64,000 nt of DNA from Pholis gunnellus (lineage: Eukaryota; Chordata; Actinopteri; Perciformes; Pholidae). Below are positions 22,456 to 33,640 of the stretch, in pieces. Under the pieces are notes generated by a model, which made no database searches, was not told the DNA's origin, and saw nothing but the letters and a program-made list of their open reading frames with translations. The DNA lies in the NCBI GenBank assembly GCA_910591455.2, contig OU342809.1:16044059-16108058 (forward strand). The letters are read 5' to 3'. A program made the position numbers and the translations under genes. How positions within the stretch are numbered: the stretch's first letter is position 1; every line of letters begins with the position of its first letter.

Positions 22456-24766
22456 TTAAGAGCAAGCTACTTCCTCCTTGACGACAGCAGCAAAAGTGTT
22501 CCATGCCCCGCACACTACGTCAGTCACATGCATCTGCTGCTCCCGGAAGAACTCCACCCGCTGGGGCTCATCCGAACTGACCAAAGTCTGCTGTCCAAGT
22601 TGGCCATAGTCACCTGAAATGGTGATAGAGGGAAAGATGGACAGGGTAAGTTCAACACATACTTTAGTTGTGCTCTAAGCACACTGATGAATTAAGATGG
22701 TACAGGGAAAGTGCTATAAAGGATGTAACACAGTTCAAACTTACCCCAGCCCCAAGTGTAGAGGTCCCCTGTGGCTGAAATAAGAAAATACGAGATAAAG
22801 ATGACTGCCAAGAACAAGTGCATCAGTATACAACCATTGTAAAGTGTGGTTTCTTACTCGTTACTGCAGCTGTGTGGCGGCATCCACAGCTGACCGTTCT
22901 GATTTCACATGAGGGAGTGATGTCCAGCAGAGCCGGGAATGCCTGGATTGATATGAAAACCTCTTCATGTTTCTCTCCCTCTGGAGGCTCCTCAGCCGGA
23001 GAAGTGCCGGCATCTGGAGACATAGTGCTCCTGTTCAGTATGGTCAATGTTACAGTTCTTACCACTTATAAGTAAAGCGTTTACCATACTATCTATACAT
23101 TTAAATAGTTTGGGATTTGGGAGAGAGCACAGAGTACAATAGAGCTTGATGGCATTTAGTTTATGGTGCTTAAAAATGCCAGAAACACATTGTAAAAGAT
23201 ACGACAGTGAATCCTAATAGTGAACATATTTCCCTGTTGTTTAGAGTTAACCAATTAGCAAGAAGCTATGCAATGAGATAATAAGCTACTGGGGAAAAAA
23301 TATTTAGAATACATGTAGTGTATTTATTAAAAATAATTAAATTATAAAATAGCTATAACTTTGGGATTCTGTCTAGGCCAGCAGAGAAGGCTTTGCTGGC
23401 CCTGACGGCCCACCACTGTGAAACACAAACTATGCAGCTGAGTGCAGTGTATTGGGGGTGAGGTGCGCCTCAGCATTGATAGATAGCGCTGTGGGTAAAA
23501 ATAAATATGAGTTTGATTGTGTTTTTGGGTGAAACGTCCCTTCACTGTATTTCTTAAAAACCTACTCCGATAGTAAAACAGATTTACCTGCTTGTTGGCT
23601 ACTTTGCTGCTGCAGTGCTTTCCTCAGACCTCGTGATGGAAGTCCAAGCTGGCCACTTTCATTCCAGCCCCACACATAGAGATCTCCCCCGTCTGAAGAA
23701 AAAGGTCATTTGAGTTTTAATTTTTTTTGAAGGCATAACTCTTTTCACTGCCAACATCTTGTAAGACACTTACCACTGATACAGACGGAGTGCCAGCTTC
23801 CTGTAGCTACACAGCTCATGGTCATCCCCCAGAGGGCCTCCACTACCCTGGGCTCCTCCTCAGAGGCGAGGCCTCCGTGCCCCAACTGACCATGGCTGTC
23901 AAATAAACACACACAATAGATCAAGATATGCATGAGTATGTTTTTTCTCGGATTCCCACTAGACAGATATTAGGTCTACCTGCCCAGTCCCCAGGTGTAC
24001 ACAGCTCCAGAGGCACTGAGGAGGACGGCGTGCTCTGAACTGAGAGCCAGACTCTTGGCTCTCAGCTGTGGTGACAGGGAGCGGTAGAGGGGCGGAGTCG
24101 TGGCGATGTAACCCCCAGGGACCAACGGGAGATCCACGGAGGGTCCTGGAAAGCAGCAAGAAGTGCACCGTTCAGCCAATTATCACATTACACATTCTAG
24201 TACCAGTCATATGAGATGATGATTTAAATTACCAGAGCCCTCTGGGTATGTTTGTATTGCCATGCTCCACGAGGGAGTCTTCTCTTCCTTCTGCAGATCC
24301 CAGGACTCCAGTCTGTCTGAGAAAGCGAGGGTCAAGTACGACTCACTGATGAGGGCGTCTTTACAGCCGCGGCTCTCTTTCACAGGGAGCGCGTTACATG
24401 ACTCACTGGAGACGAACCCTGCTAGGGACACACCGCTGTCACCTAATAGACAGGGAACATGACGCATACATGAGTCAATATCTATGCAAAGAGCGTGGTA
24501 TTATAGACGCATGGAACAAGTAGTCTCAAACGAGAAGTATTTGAGTCTCTATTAGACTTACTATCCAAATGCAAAGATGCTCTTCGACTCCAACTTGCTC
24601 TTATTTCAGTCTTCAAGCAGCAGTCACGTCTGTCCACCTGACCGGAAAGCTCTGTCGGTTTACTCACTTTGACTTGCTTAGCACTGTCGCTACATTCTCC
24701 TTTTATCAGTTCCTCGTGGACATGTATTTGTCCAAATGCGTTAAAGCCAAATCCGAACCACGGCAT
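22456..24766 (-). CDS. rccd1: RCC1 domain-containing protein 1, 383 aa, 8 exons
   Basis: RCC1-type beta-propeller protein; the human family member partners with the histone demethylase KDM8 and influences chromosome segregation. Exons in order: 24562-24766, 24233-24442, 23980-24145, 23774-23895, 23588-23692, 22858-23013, 22745-22774, 22456-22613. They sum to 384 codons; human RCCD1 has 376 aa. The start MPWFGFGFNAFGQ matches the family's diagnostic N-terminus (WFGFGF..FGQ). RCC1 blades are visible as AVYTWGLG followed by HGQLGHGG, DLYVWGWNESGQLGLPS and DLYTWGWGDYGQLGQQ. The weakest junction is the acceptor before 23013: a neighbouring AG, ten bases upstream at the CAGGAG, would break the frame, so the AG at 23014-23015 was chosen. 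Exon 7 has only 30 bases. Upstream in-frame codons exist, but the family start is clear. Confidence 0.93.
23370..23530 (+). repeat. Dispersed repeat fragment in an rccd1 intron
   Basis: Carries ggccagcagagaaggctttg and the closing string tttttgggtgaaacgtccct, both of which I associate with recurring teleost repeats. Boundaries and class are uncertain. Confidence 0.35.
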
Positions 24767-24850
24767 TGGAAACTCTTTGCGCCGCGCTGAGACGTGCGAC
24801 GCAGTTGTCCGCAAAGTTTGAACACTGGTGTACGTAGCACCGGGATGTAC

Positions 24851-24861
24851 TGCGCATGCGC
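24851..24861. promoter_or_regulatory. rccd1: NRF1 site in the rccd1 promoter
   Basis: TGCGCATGCGC is a perfect palindromic NRF1 consensus, 85 bases upstream of the rccd1 start codon. NRF1 sites of this form are usual in promoters of broadly expressed genes without TATA. Confidence 0.6.
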
Positions 24862-24925
24862 CGCAGTGTTGTTGCAAAGCGACTTGGGTGACAGGAACGT
24901 GACAAGACAATTCAGGTTCAGAGGT

Positions 24926-24931
24926 TTTATT
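24926..24931 (-). other. unc45a: Candidate polyadenylation signal, unc45a
   Basis: TTTATT on the plus strand (AATAAA on the minus) about 740 bases past the unc45a stop. It would end the unc45a transcript only about 50-60 bases before the rccd1 NRF1 site, so the two tandem genes nearly touch. Confidence 0.45.
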
Positions 24932-25670
24932 CAGTCAAAACTAGAAAACGACCAACCATACAACACTGAGAATGTAGTGGAGTGATAATAAAAAAAACAT
25001 TCAAAACAAAAACACGCAATTATGTGAATGAAATGATTTTGTATTTGGTGTTTATGCATTTCCTGCAAAAAGTGTGTGTTAATGCCGAAAGCTGCTGCAT
25101 CAGAATTCATACTAAATATAGCAGTGTGTATAAAATGTAAAATAAAGACTACGTCTTTTCGGGAATAATCATGACACAAAGAAAAACATTTGCTAATATC
25201 AAAGAATGGCGATCTTTAGTAAAGAATGTTTAGAGTAGCCTTATTGGTCTCCAAGTCGAACAGACTTGGTGGTGGTCCATCATCATACAGTGCACAGAAA
25301 GGATTGATTTTCTAACCCAAAACATGATCTTTTCTTAAACCTAAGCAGGTAGGTTTGTTGCCTAAACCTAAAAGGAGATTTCTGGTAGAAAGCCCTTTCT
25401 CTGTGTGCACATGGGCAAACTTTTTAGATTTAGATTTTTTACAATTTAGATGAATAAAATGAGTGGAAAGGTAATAGGAAATTTACTACCCTTCTTCTGT
25501 TTACTGCTTTTCACAGCTTTTGGTTAAGACATGTGAGCATTTCAGGGTCGGCTTGTACCCATCCAGACCAAAACTGAGTTAGTGGAATGATTTCACTGGT
25601 CCCACATAAAACTCAAACTAAAGCACTTTAACATTACCAGGAGGCACATTCACACGCTGCAGCTGTGTTT

Positions 25671-28600
25671 TCAGGGTTCAGTCCCTTTGCCCTTTTCTCT
25701 CCCTTCCCCGTTCATGATGATGCTGTACTCCACGGCCTTGTCCAGACAGCTCTGGGCTATCTTAGAAACAGGCACCGGCGTGCCCTCTCCACCCTTGGCC
25801 AAGACAGAAAGTATCTCCAGAGCTTCACTCTCCATGATCGTCTCAGCCAGACTCTTCTCCGCCTGCATCATGTTGTGAACGATGACCACTCCGCGGTGGC
25901 GCAGGTCGGATATTTCACAGAGCAATAGCGACTGGATAATCTCCAGCCAGTGGGTTGTCTGAGAAGAGAAGAGGAAGTAATGTCAGCTTGAATGGAGAAA
26001 TGAATCGTTGCAGTGTGCCACAGTGCTGAGGTGATGGATGTGTGGGTGCAGTGAGTCGCTGCAGTGGTCTGCTTACTGTTCCAGGGATGCGTGCACAGAG
26101 CTCAGGCTGCTCAGCGGTCAGCATGGCCAGAGTTCCCGCAGCAGCTTTCCGCAGCCTCTCGTCGTCCTCTCCGCTGTAGAGCACAAGCAGCTTCAGGCGA
26201 TCGTTCCCTGTGGCCAGGTACATCTTCTGCACCTGAGGACGCACCGCTTTTAAATCAAATTTTCAACATATGTGTGCCATACGATCATCTCTGGATATAT
26301 GCGTCTTACCTCTGTGCTTAAAACCAGATTACACATGCACTCTGTGGCAGAAGCTCGGACCAGGTCGTGCTCCTCAAACATGTAGCCTTCAATTTTTGGG
26401 ACTGCCTTCTCCTTTATGATCTTTTGTCTGTGAAATAACATGTGATCAATACAAGCAGATACGCTAAACGCTGATACAGAACTGTTATGTCATAACAAAA
26501 GATGTATTATAAAAAGGATCCTGCGTGTTTAACCATAAAAATGAAGGTAGATAAGAAGGGAAACAAAAGAAGTAAAGTGAGCTCTGGTTTCGGCATACTA
26601 GCAGGTTATGTCCCGTTACAATTGTTGTGTACATGTGTTCTTATGGGAGATTCCCCCTAGTGGCCAACCTGAGTCTTTCACTGATGCCGGCCAAGTTGGT
26701 AAGAGCCATGAGTGCCTCGAAGTTCTGCAGCAGGGTGCATTCAAGACACAGAAGACTGACAAGGGGGCGCACCATCTCATAGATCTGACAACAGAAAGTT
26801 AGACACGGTTAGGAAAAGGTCTTTAAGTTTGTTGGTTTTAACTGAGGAGGCTTTTTGTAGCATGCAATTCTTACCCGTTCTCCTGGGAAGGCAATCTCTG
26901 GGTTCGATGTGATGGTTATTTTCGCCAGGGCTTGTGCTGCTTTGATTTTACCTAAATCTGTGTTGTCAGATGCCAGTGGGATCAAAGCCTATGAAGGAAA
27001 ACAGTCAAAACATATCATGTAAACCTACAGAAGTAAGGTGTTTAGATCAGTGTGCAGGCTAAACAGTCAGGGTGTTCTACCTTTCCTCCACCCTGTGCCA
27101 CCACTGTGCCTCTGTCTTCCTGCCGTTCCACCAAAGCCAAGAAGACCCTGTTGTGAGAAATGGCATGAACAGAAAGTCTACAGAGAGAACAGTGAATGAA
27201 AAAGACTTGACTGCCTTTTTCCTACCTGGCGATACAGTCTCTACAAGCGTCAGTGAGGGTGGGAGTTTCCTGTTTGACCATACACACCAACGCAGACACC
27301 ACACCACTCTCCAGCAGCTTCCCCAGTCTTTTCTCCACGTAGGAAGGTGCATCCTGACACATGGAAAGACAGACAGGTGCATGTAGAACAATCTCGAAAA
27401 AGAAATACGGATGTAAAGTCGTTTTGAAAAACACCATAAGAAACCGGGAGAGTAGTAGAGCTACTTGAAGTAATATCATGCGGCGTTTGTGTGCAGCAAA
27501 TGTAGCGCCATGTGAAAAATTAAGAATTTAAATGGCACCTTGGGGTGCTCCTCAGGCACGTGCTGCTTTGCATACTTGGCCAGCTCCAGCATCTGAGGGT
27601 CTGGCTTCTCCACTTCATAGCTGTTGGTGCAGTTCACTAATGTGGAGCCCACAGCAAAGAGCACCGTCTTATCCTCAGACTGCAGGAACACAAAGAAAAA
27701 CAAGGTTGTCAACACTACAAAAGGGTTTTGTGTATATTATTATAGTGGTCAAATACTACACACAAATACATATTAAAATAGTCACTAATATGCTCTTCTG
27801 AGAGGAACTGACTTCATATTTGCCCCGTGTTGTCCATGTGTCACAAGTATTAAAGCCTCCAATTACAATCATCAGTCAAACCTTTGCTAGCTCAAACATG
27901 GCCAGGAGAGCGTTCTTGTCTTCCACCAAGTCCTCCTTTACATCGGCATCAAAAGTGAGGTAGGCGAGGCCTTCCACAGACCAGCGGCGGGAGGTTGGGG
28001 GCAGAGACTCATTACACAGCCACCTAAAAGAGAAAGAGATACAGCTTGCTTCTTATTATACCTTTATTGATGCATTATCTGTCGTTTTTAAAATCAGGTT
28101 ATGCAACAATGTGGACCAGACACATTTCTCTTAATCTATACACATGCTAAGGATTAAAAACAAACATACTTCCTGCACTGCTTGGCGAGCTTTAACGTGG
28201 ATCCCTCTGCAAACTGCTTCATGCTGAAGTCTGTCCCTCCAGCTGACCCAAGCTTGCACAAACCCTGCGTAATAACCATCAGAGCACCACATGTAAATTC
28301 TCTTCACTTAGAGATGTCCTTTTCTCCGACGGTTTGAGATAAATATACTTCTGCGCAGCACTTACCACGAGAGCTCTCACGCGTATCCTGTCATTCTCGC
28401 TCTTCTTGTAGAGGTCCTTCAGGAGAGCCACGCCGTTGGCTGTGATGAAGGAGGCTCTCTTTGCCTTGCCGGCCGCATGGATTAGAGTCTCCACCGCTAC
28501 CTGCTGGTGTGTCACATCTTCGGAAGCACACAGAGAGATCACCGCATCCATCATTCCCGACATCTCCAGAGTTCTGTTACCCACGTCGCTCGGCCCTTGG

Positions 28601-30947
28601 AGGAGCACCGACACGGTCTGCATGGCTCGCATCTTGCCGCCGAGGCCATGTCGGCTAAAATGTTGCCTAACCAGAAAGAAAAATGGCAGAAAAGCAAGCT
28701 AGTTAAAGAATGCCACTGTTTGGCTTATAGCCTGTATTAAGGATTTTTTTTTTACCCGTTCATAAATTATTGCAGAATGAAGCTGCTCAAGTCACAGAAA
28801 CATCGGAAGTTTCGCTGGTCAACTCACTGTACATATTCTTCACATAGCTTGTTGAAATTCTCCCTCTCTGCGTCGCTCTTCAGGTCGTCGTAGAGTTTGC
28901 TGAGTAAGACGGAGCAGCTCATGTGGGAGTTGTCTGTCAGAGGCGGTCCTTCTGAGAGCTCAGGGACTGTCCCAGCCACCTCCAGGATTTTTTTCAGTCC
29001 TGCAGGAGAACAAGGAGTTCACTAATCTGAAAAGAAAAATGTGAGAAAGTCTCCATTAAGTGCAGGTGTGTTTCATACCCTGGTCTATCACCCATAACGC
29101 GAGGGAGTTATCTGGGTTTTTGTAGGACTTGCGGGGAACTTGTTTGACCAGGAGGTTGATGGCGCTGTCTCTGCCCGGCCCCGACACATTAGATGCCGGC
29201 AACATTTCCATGAGGTGGCGCAGCATTGAGCGCAGCTCCTTGGAGGGTTCTGTGTTAAATTCACACAGTCAATAACGGACAGAAAGCCGATACACACAAA
29301 TAAATTCTTACTTTCATGTGTGTTCAACTCTAAATATAAACATGATCAGAATCCAAACTCACCAGGAAGTATGGCTTCATCTTTCCCTCTGATCTCTTTA
29401 TTCATGCCCTCCGTCAGAGCCTCAAACATCACCTGCAGTAGGTGGCAGGCAGCCAGAGACACAGTGGAGGCTCCCGCTCCCATTACTGCACAAAGCTGCT
29501 CCATCCCCAGCTCATTCACTATAGCCATGGTCTGGGGACATAACAGTGGATGTCAGTAACAAGCAGTAAAGGATGGAAGTAAAATGAACAAATTAGAAAT
29601 AAGAGGGCCATCGCTGTGGGTACACGTCTTGTTTTAAGAAACAAAATACAAGTTAAAAAAAAAAGGACTTTGAAGATGATGTAGTAAGTAACTTTAGAGG
29701 GAACTGTCCCACTTACTCTGGACTGATGCCCTGTGCACAACCCAACCAGGGTCCTCAGTGCAGAAAGGACAACATCCTCCTGCTTTGACTGAAGAAGTTT
29801 CTGAATCAGCTTCACTCCATCGTTACGGAAGATCTGCTCAGCTCCTGCGTCTTCTCGAGACAATACCACGAGATTCTGAGCAGCCTGGAATTTTTTAATG
29901 GAAGACACATTTTTGGTGCAATACAACTTTACAGATGGATCAAGATGAAATGAACACAACTCATGTTCCTGCCTTCTGAGTTGGCCTTACCTTTTGTCGA
30001 TCCGAGTCTTTTGCAGATGCATCGAGGAGAAGTGAGAACATTTGCTTCACACGAGCATCTGTGGAGTTCAGTTGCACCGACTAAACGGTAAGAGGAAAAA
30101 AATAAATAAAACTAATTAGCAACCGTTTCTTCAGGGTACCGTTTCAAAAACAAGACAAACCTCCCTCAAATCCACTCAAAACACATCACCTTCTGCTGGA
30201 TCTGTGCTCCCAGCTGCCTGAGCAGATCATTGAAGGCTTTGTTTTGGGGCTCCAGCTGGGCACACCTCTGAGCATCCAGGAACGCCTGATCAAGCCGAGA
30301 GAGTTTCTGGAAAGCCTGAGCTCTCCGAAACCTGGCTTTCACATCGCCCGGGTCAGCATCGAGAGCTGAAAGGAGCGACAGACACGACATTCAATATCAC
30401 TGTGTACATACATCCATAAAGCTCAAGACAGGATCCAGGTTAGGGGGAAGCTACAGCCCAGCAGGTATCTGGATGGATATACATCATTGCAGGTACAAGT
30501 AGGCTTAATTGTGTATTTAGGGGAAGTGTCCCTTAATTTAAACGTTGATTAAAACGTGCCTTTGTACTCAATGATCTATGAACTCTACAACATTCTGGGC
30601 AGTGATTGATCCCACCTTTGGAGGCATCAGCCTCTGCCTTGGTGTACTCCTCCTGTTTCAGGTAGCAGGCAGAGCGGTTGCGGTACAGAACAGCCTTCTC
30701 TGCTTGGCTGTCACTCCGCTTTATTGCTTTGGTGTAACAGCAGACAGCGCCCCGAACGTCTCCTGCCTTGAAAAGGTTGTTCCCGTCCTCCTTCAGGGCT
30801 GCAGAGTCCTGAGTTAAACACAAGAAAAAGTAGGCAAAAAGGGCTCAGGATGACAGAAATGGATGAAATCTGCTAAGCTAAAAGAAAAGAATAGGGCTAC
30901 GTAGCTAACTACTGTGGTCTTACCTTTTCGTTTTCACTCGCACTCAT
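25671..30947 (-). CDS. unc45a: UNC-45 homologue A (myosin co-chaperone), 942 aa, 19 exons
   Basis: Co-chaperone that links Hsp90 to myosin heads for folding and assembly; the A form is the general-cell version. Exons in order: 30924-30947, 30616-30808, 30190-30365, 29991-30080, 29717-29884, 29363-29531, 29079-29249, 28828-28999, 28366-28666, 28170-28264, 27882-28023, 27539-27679, 27226-27353, 27081-27147, 26875-26988, 26669-26784, 26310-26427, 26077-26232, 25671-25958. They sum to 943 codons; the human protein has 944 aa. The N-terminal TPR domain (residues about 9-125) shows ALKEDGNNLFKAGDVRGAV and RRAQAFQKLSRLDQAF. The rest is ARM-like central and UCS domain, with GLAYLTFDADVKEDL and [20 protein letters not shown] in the myosin-binding part. 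The start MSASENEK is supported by an 8-codon first exon with a GTAAGA donor. Exon 11 (GTTTGA) and exon 12 (GTGCCA) have weak donors. Confidence 0.97.
26651..26665 (-). promoter_or_regulatory. CTCF-like motif at an unc45a splice donor
   Basis: On the minus strand the sequence reads CCACTAGGGGGAA, matching most of the vertebrate CTCF core (CCASYAGRGGGCR). It sits directly after the donor of unc45a exon 16. It could equally be chance. Confidence 0.3.
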
Positions 30948-31064
30948 CTTCAAAGTGTAATACACAATACAGCGTAACTTAGTGTGGCGAATATGCAGTT
31001 TAATTGTACTCTACTTGGTCACAAACACCGCTAACTTCAGTCAAACATGTTACATCTTGCTACG

Positions 31065-31071
31065 CTTCCGG
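31065..31071 (-). promoter_or_regulatory. unc45a: ETS site in the unc45a promoter
   Basis: CTTCCGG (CCGGAAG on the transcribed orientation) lies about 120 bases upstream of the unc45a ATG, near a CRE-like TGATGACGT at about 31087. Confidence 0.4.
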
Positions 31072-31639
31072 GTGTCCGGAGCAAGTTGATGACGTTTCGC
31101 TAGCGGCCCCGCCCCTCCCCTCACGCGCTATTACCATAAAAGGAAGAAGGGAGCCAGAGCACAGTCTGTCTCCATCTCTTCTTTATTTGGTTACATTTTC
31201 ATTCTGTGGCTTTCTCCAGTCCACACAGATCAAGCCTCTTGTGATAAAAGAAGAGAACTAGCACTTCAGGTTATTGCTGCACACACAACCTAGAAAGTTG
31301 CTGTTATTAATGGTCTTAAAAGATCTAATACAAATCATTAAATTATTCATTAACCTTTAATAAAGATCATATATGCCTAATGTAAAAACATGGCACCATG
31401 TTTGGTTAAATTTATAGTTTAAGAAGCCGAACGGACCACTAAACCAAGCACACAAGACTTTATTACACTGGATAAAATGTACAATCATACAGTACTACAA
31501 ACATACAACGCCTCTACAACACAACACAAATCCACTAATCCACATATATTAAACCAATGGAGACCTAACTAGTAGCTACTGCTGCCTGACAAATATAGTG
31601 GATATAAGCTTGCACAAAATGGAAACACTCAAATAAAGT

Positions 31640-32015
31640 GCTTGTACATCAGAGCACTGTACGCCAAAACCACAAGACACCAGAACAGCTTCTTTCTGAT
31701 GAACAATTAATCAGACATACTGCACTTCCATTTGCACTATCACCACCATTTGCACTAATATCCCAAATCCATTGTCCATTGTCATTGTTGTTGTTCTTTA
31801 TGTTCATATATATTCTTCGATATTTATATTGTACATAGTTAAATGTTAAATGTTTATGCTTATTTTCTCTGTTCTACTTTGTTGTCTTTAATGTCCTTGT
31901 TTTTAATATTGTTCTTGTTTATTTGTATATTCTATGTATGTATGTTGAGAGCAATGTGTAAACTGGAGTCAAATGCGTACGCATACATGGCCAATAAAGC
32001 TGATTCTGAAATTCA
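31640..32015 (+). mobile_element. 3' end of a non-LTR retrotransposon (LINE), no coding part
   Basis: The segment runs from an AC-rich stretch with tttgcactatcaccaccatt, through a T-rich run, to gagagcaatgtgtaaactgg and catggccaataaagctgatt followed by ctga. This closing text is the usual 3' end of a common teleost LINE. Only the 3' untranslated tail is present, as expected for a 5'-truncated insertion. Confidence 0.55.
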
Positions 32016-33640
32016 TACACCTCAGTATCCCTGAAGGGGGCTGGATTCGTACTCACTTTTTTGAGTAAATGCAAAAATGACATTGCATTTTGAGCCTCGA
32101 CATGTGATATTCAAAACGTATGGTTGCATTTGCACAGTTTAAAACCACAAAAGGACCTGTCCTGGTATGGTATTACCTGCATTAGTCACCCGGGGACTCT
32201 CATTTACCAGGACAGCCAAGCACCATTGTTGTGCTTACTCTGTTGCTGTGGAGACAGGGTGGTTCCCTTTGGGATTTGTGCTCAGGTGCACCTGTTCAGA
32301 CTCTTATATTACCACTGCAGCTTTGTGACTTTAGAAGAATATCCAGCAAGTTGGAATATATTTCCTCAGGGCTGGGCTTATTGTGAGACCTCATACATAC
32401 CAGATCCACAGGATATCCACAAGACTCAGCAACAACACCATGGACCCAAAGAGAAGAGTCCCGGTCTCGAATCAAAATCAAAACCAGCTGTGTAAACATT
32501 TGTTCCATATCACGACTTTGTTTTGTGAGAGATTGTGCTCTCAGAACATGACTGTGCTAATACTGATGTAGTTTATGGTATAATTTATGGCTACAGCAAA
32601 ACCAAAACAATACCATCTGTTCCTGTCACGTCCCCCACAATCTGTTAATTAATTATTTAAATGTCAGCCAAGCTCCTGTTTCCAAAACACGTAAAGAGTT
32701 GCTGAATGTATGAATAAACTAAAATAATCCATGCAAAGCATCAGTACATTTTCCACACTGGGCTCCTCAGGTGTCATTCACCTGCACGCTGGTGTTCACT
32801 TCTCTGCAGCAGTCAGGCTGGTGTTTAGCTTTGGTGATGTTGTAACAGAATAGCAACACTTAAGCCCCTCTATCAATCAGACAGGAAGGTCGTAACACCA
32901 GGGATCAGTAGTCCCTCTCCAACAACATTATAAAAGTAATACCTTTCTTAATCTTGAAAAGCCCCCTCTACTCCAATTTTTCAAGGTGCGGTATAAAAAA
33001 AGAAAGTTCATCATTGTTCAAACTTTTATCCTACTCTTCTTTGATTACTGGGCATCTTCAGTACACCGTCCAATGAGGGCACACATTCTTAACCACATTT
33101 TCCCTAAATTACTGCATTTTATTTAACTCAAAAGCTGCCACTGCACTGAATGCACAACGGGTGAGAAGTGGCCAATTATTTTTTTCTCCATTCACACTTC
33201 ATGAAACATGAAAACATGAAATTGAAAAGGATATTAATTAGCTAGTTGTTGAGAAACCTTTGGCTTGTTGGCAGATTATGACTGTTTTTAGCGTACCAAA
33301 CTCTTACTTAAAAATATAAGATATGTTGTGTCTTGCTTTTAGCCTACAACAAGAAAAAAGTAGAGTAGTGTACACTGGCCCTTCTAGGACACGTATTTCA
33401 TTATATCCCACGTTATCTTAGTTTTGGACTTTGGTGTATCAGAGCAGATGATCCAGCCTATTATCACATGTACAGCCCAGACTATGTCATTCTTCTCACT
33501 CATAGGCTGACTGCTTATATCTGTTTGTTTACTGCGTGCTGAACCATTTTTACGTTAACTATGTCTTTTTAAAATGTTAACTATGTTCTCTACAATCACC
33601 CTGTGCGTTAAGCTATTCTATGTATAATGGTGCATTTATT

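Larger units (their letters stand above)
30948..33640. other. unc45a 5' flank and spacer towards man2a2
   Basis: The unc45a promoter lies in the first 200 bases, with a GC-rich stretch near 31100. The tail of a LINE lies at 31640-32015. The remainder (32020-33640) is AT-rich, and I see neither genes nor clear repeats in it; the short open frames look random. Confidence 0.6.

Noticed and set aside
31080..31140. CpG island spanning a bidirectional unc45a-man2a2 promoter
   Set aside because: The GC-rich stretch is short and sits only at unc45a. The man2a2 first exon appears about 2.6 kb away, so a shared promoter is not supported.
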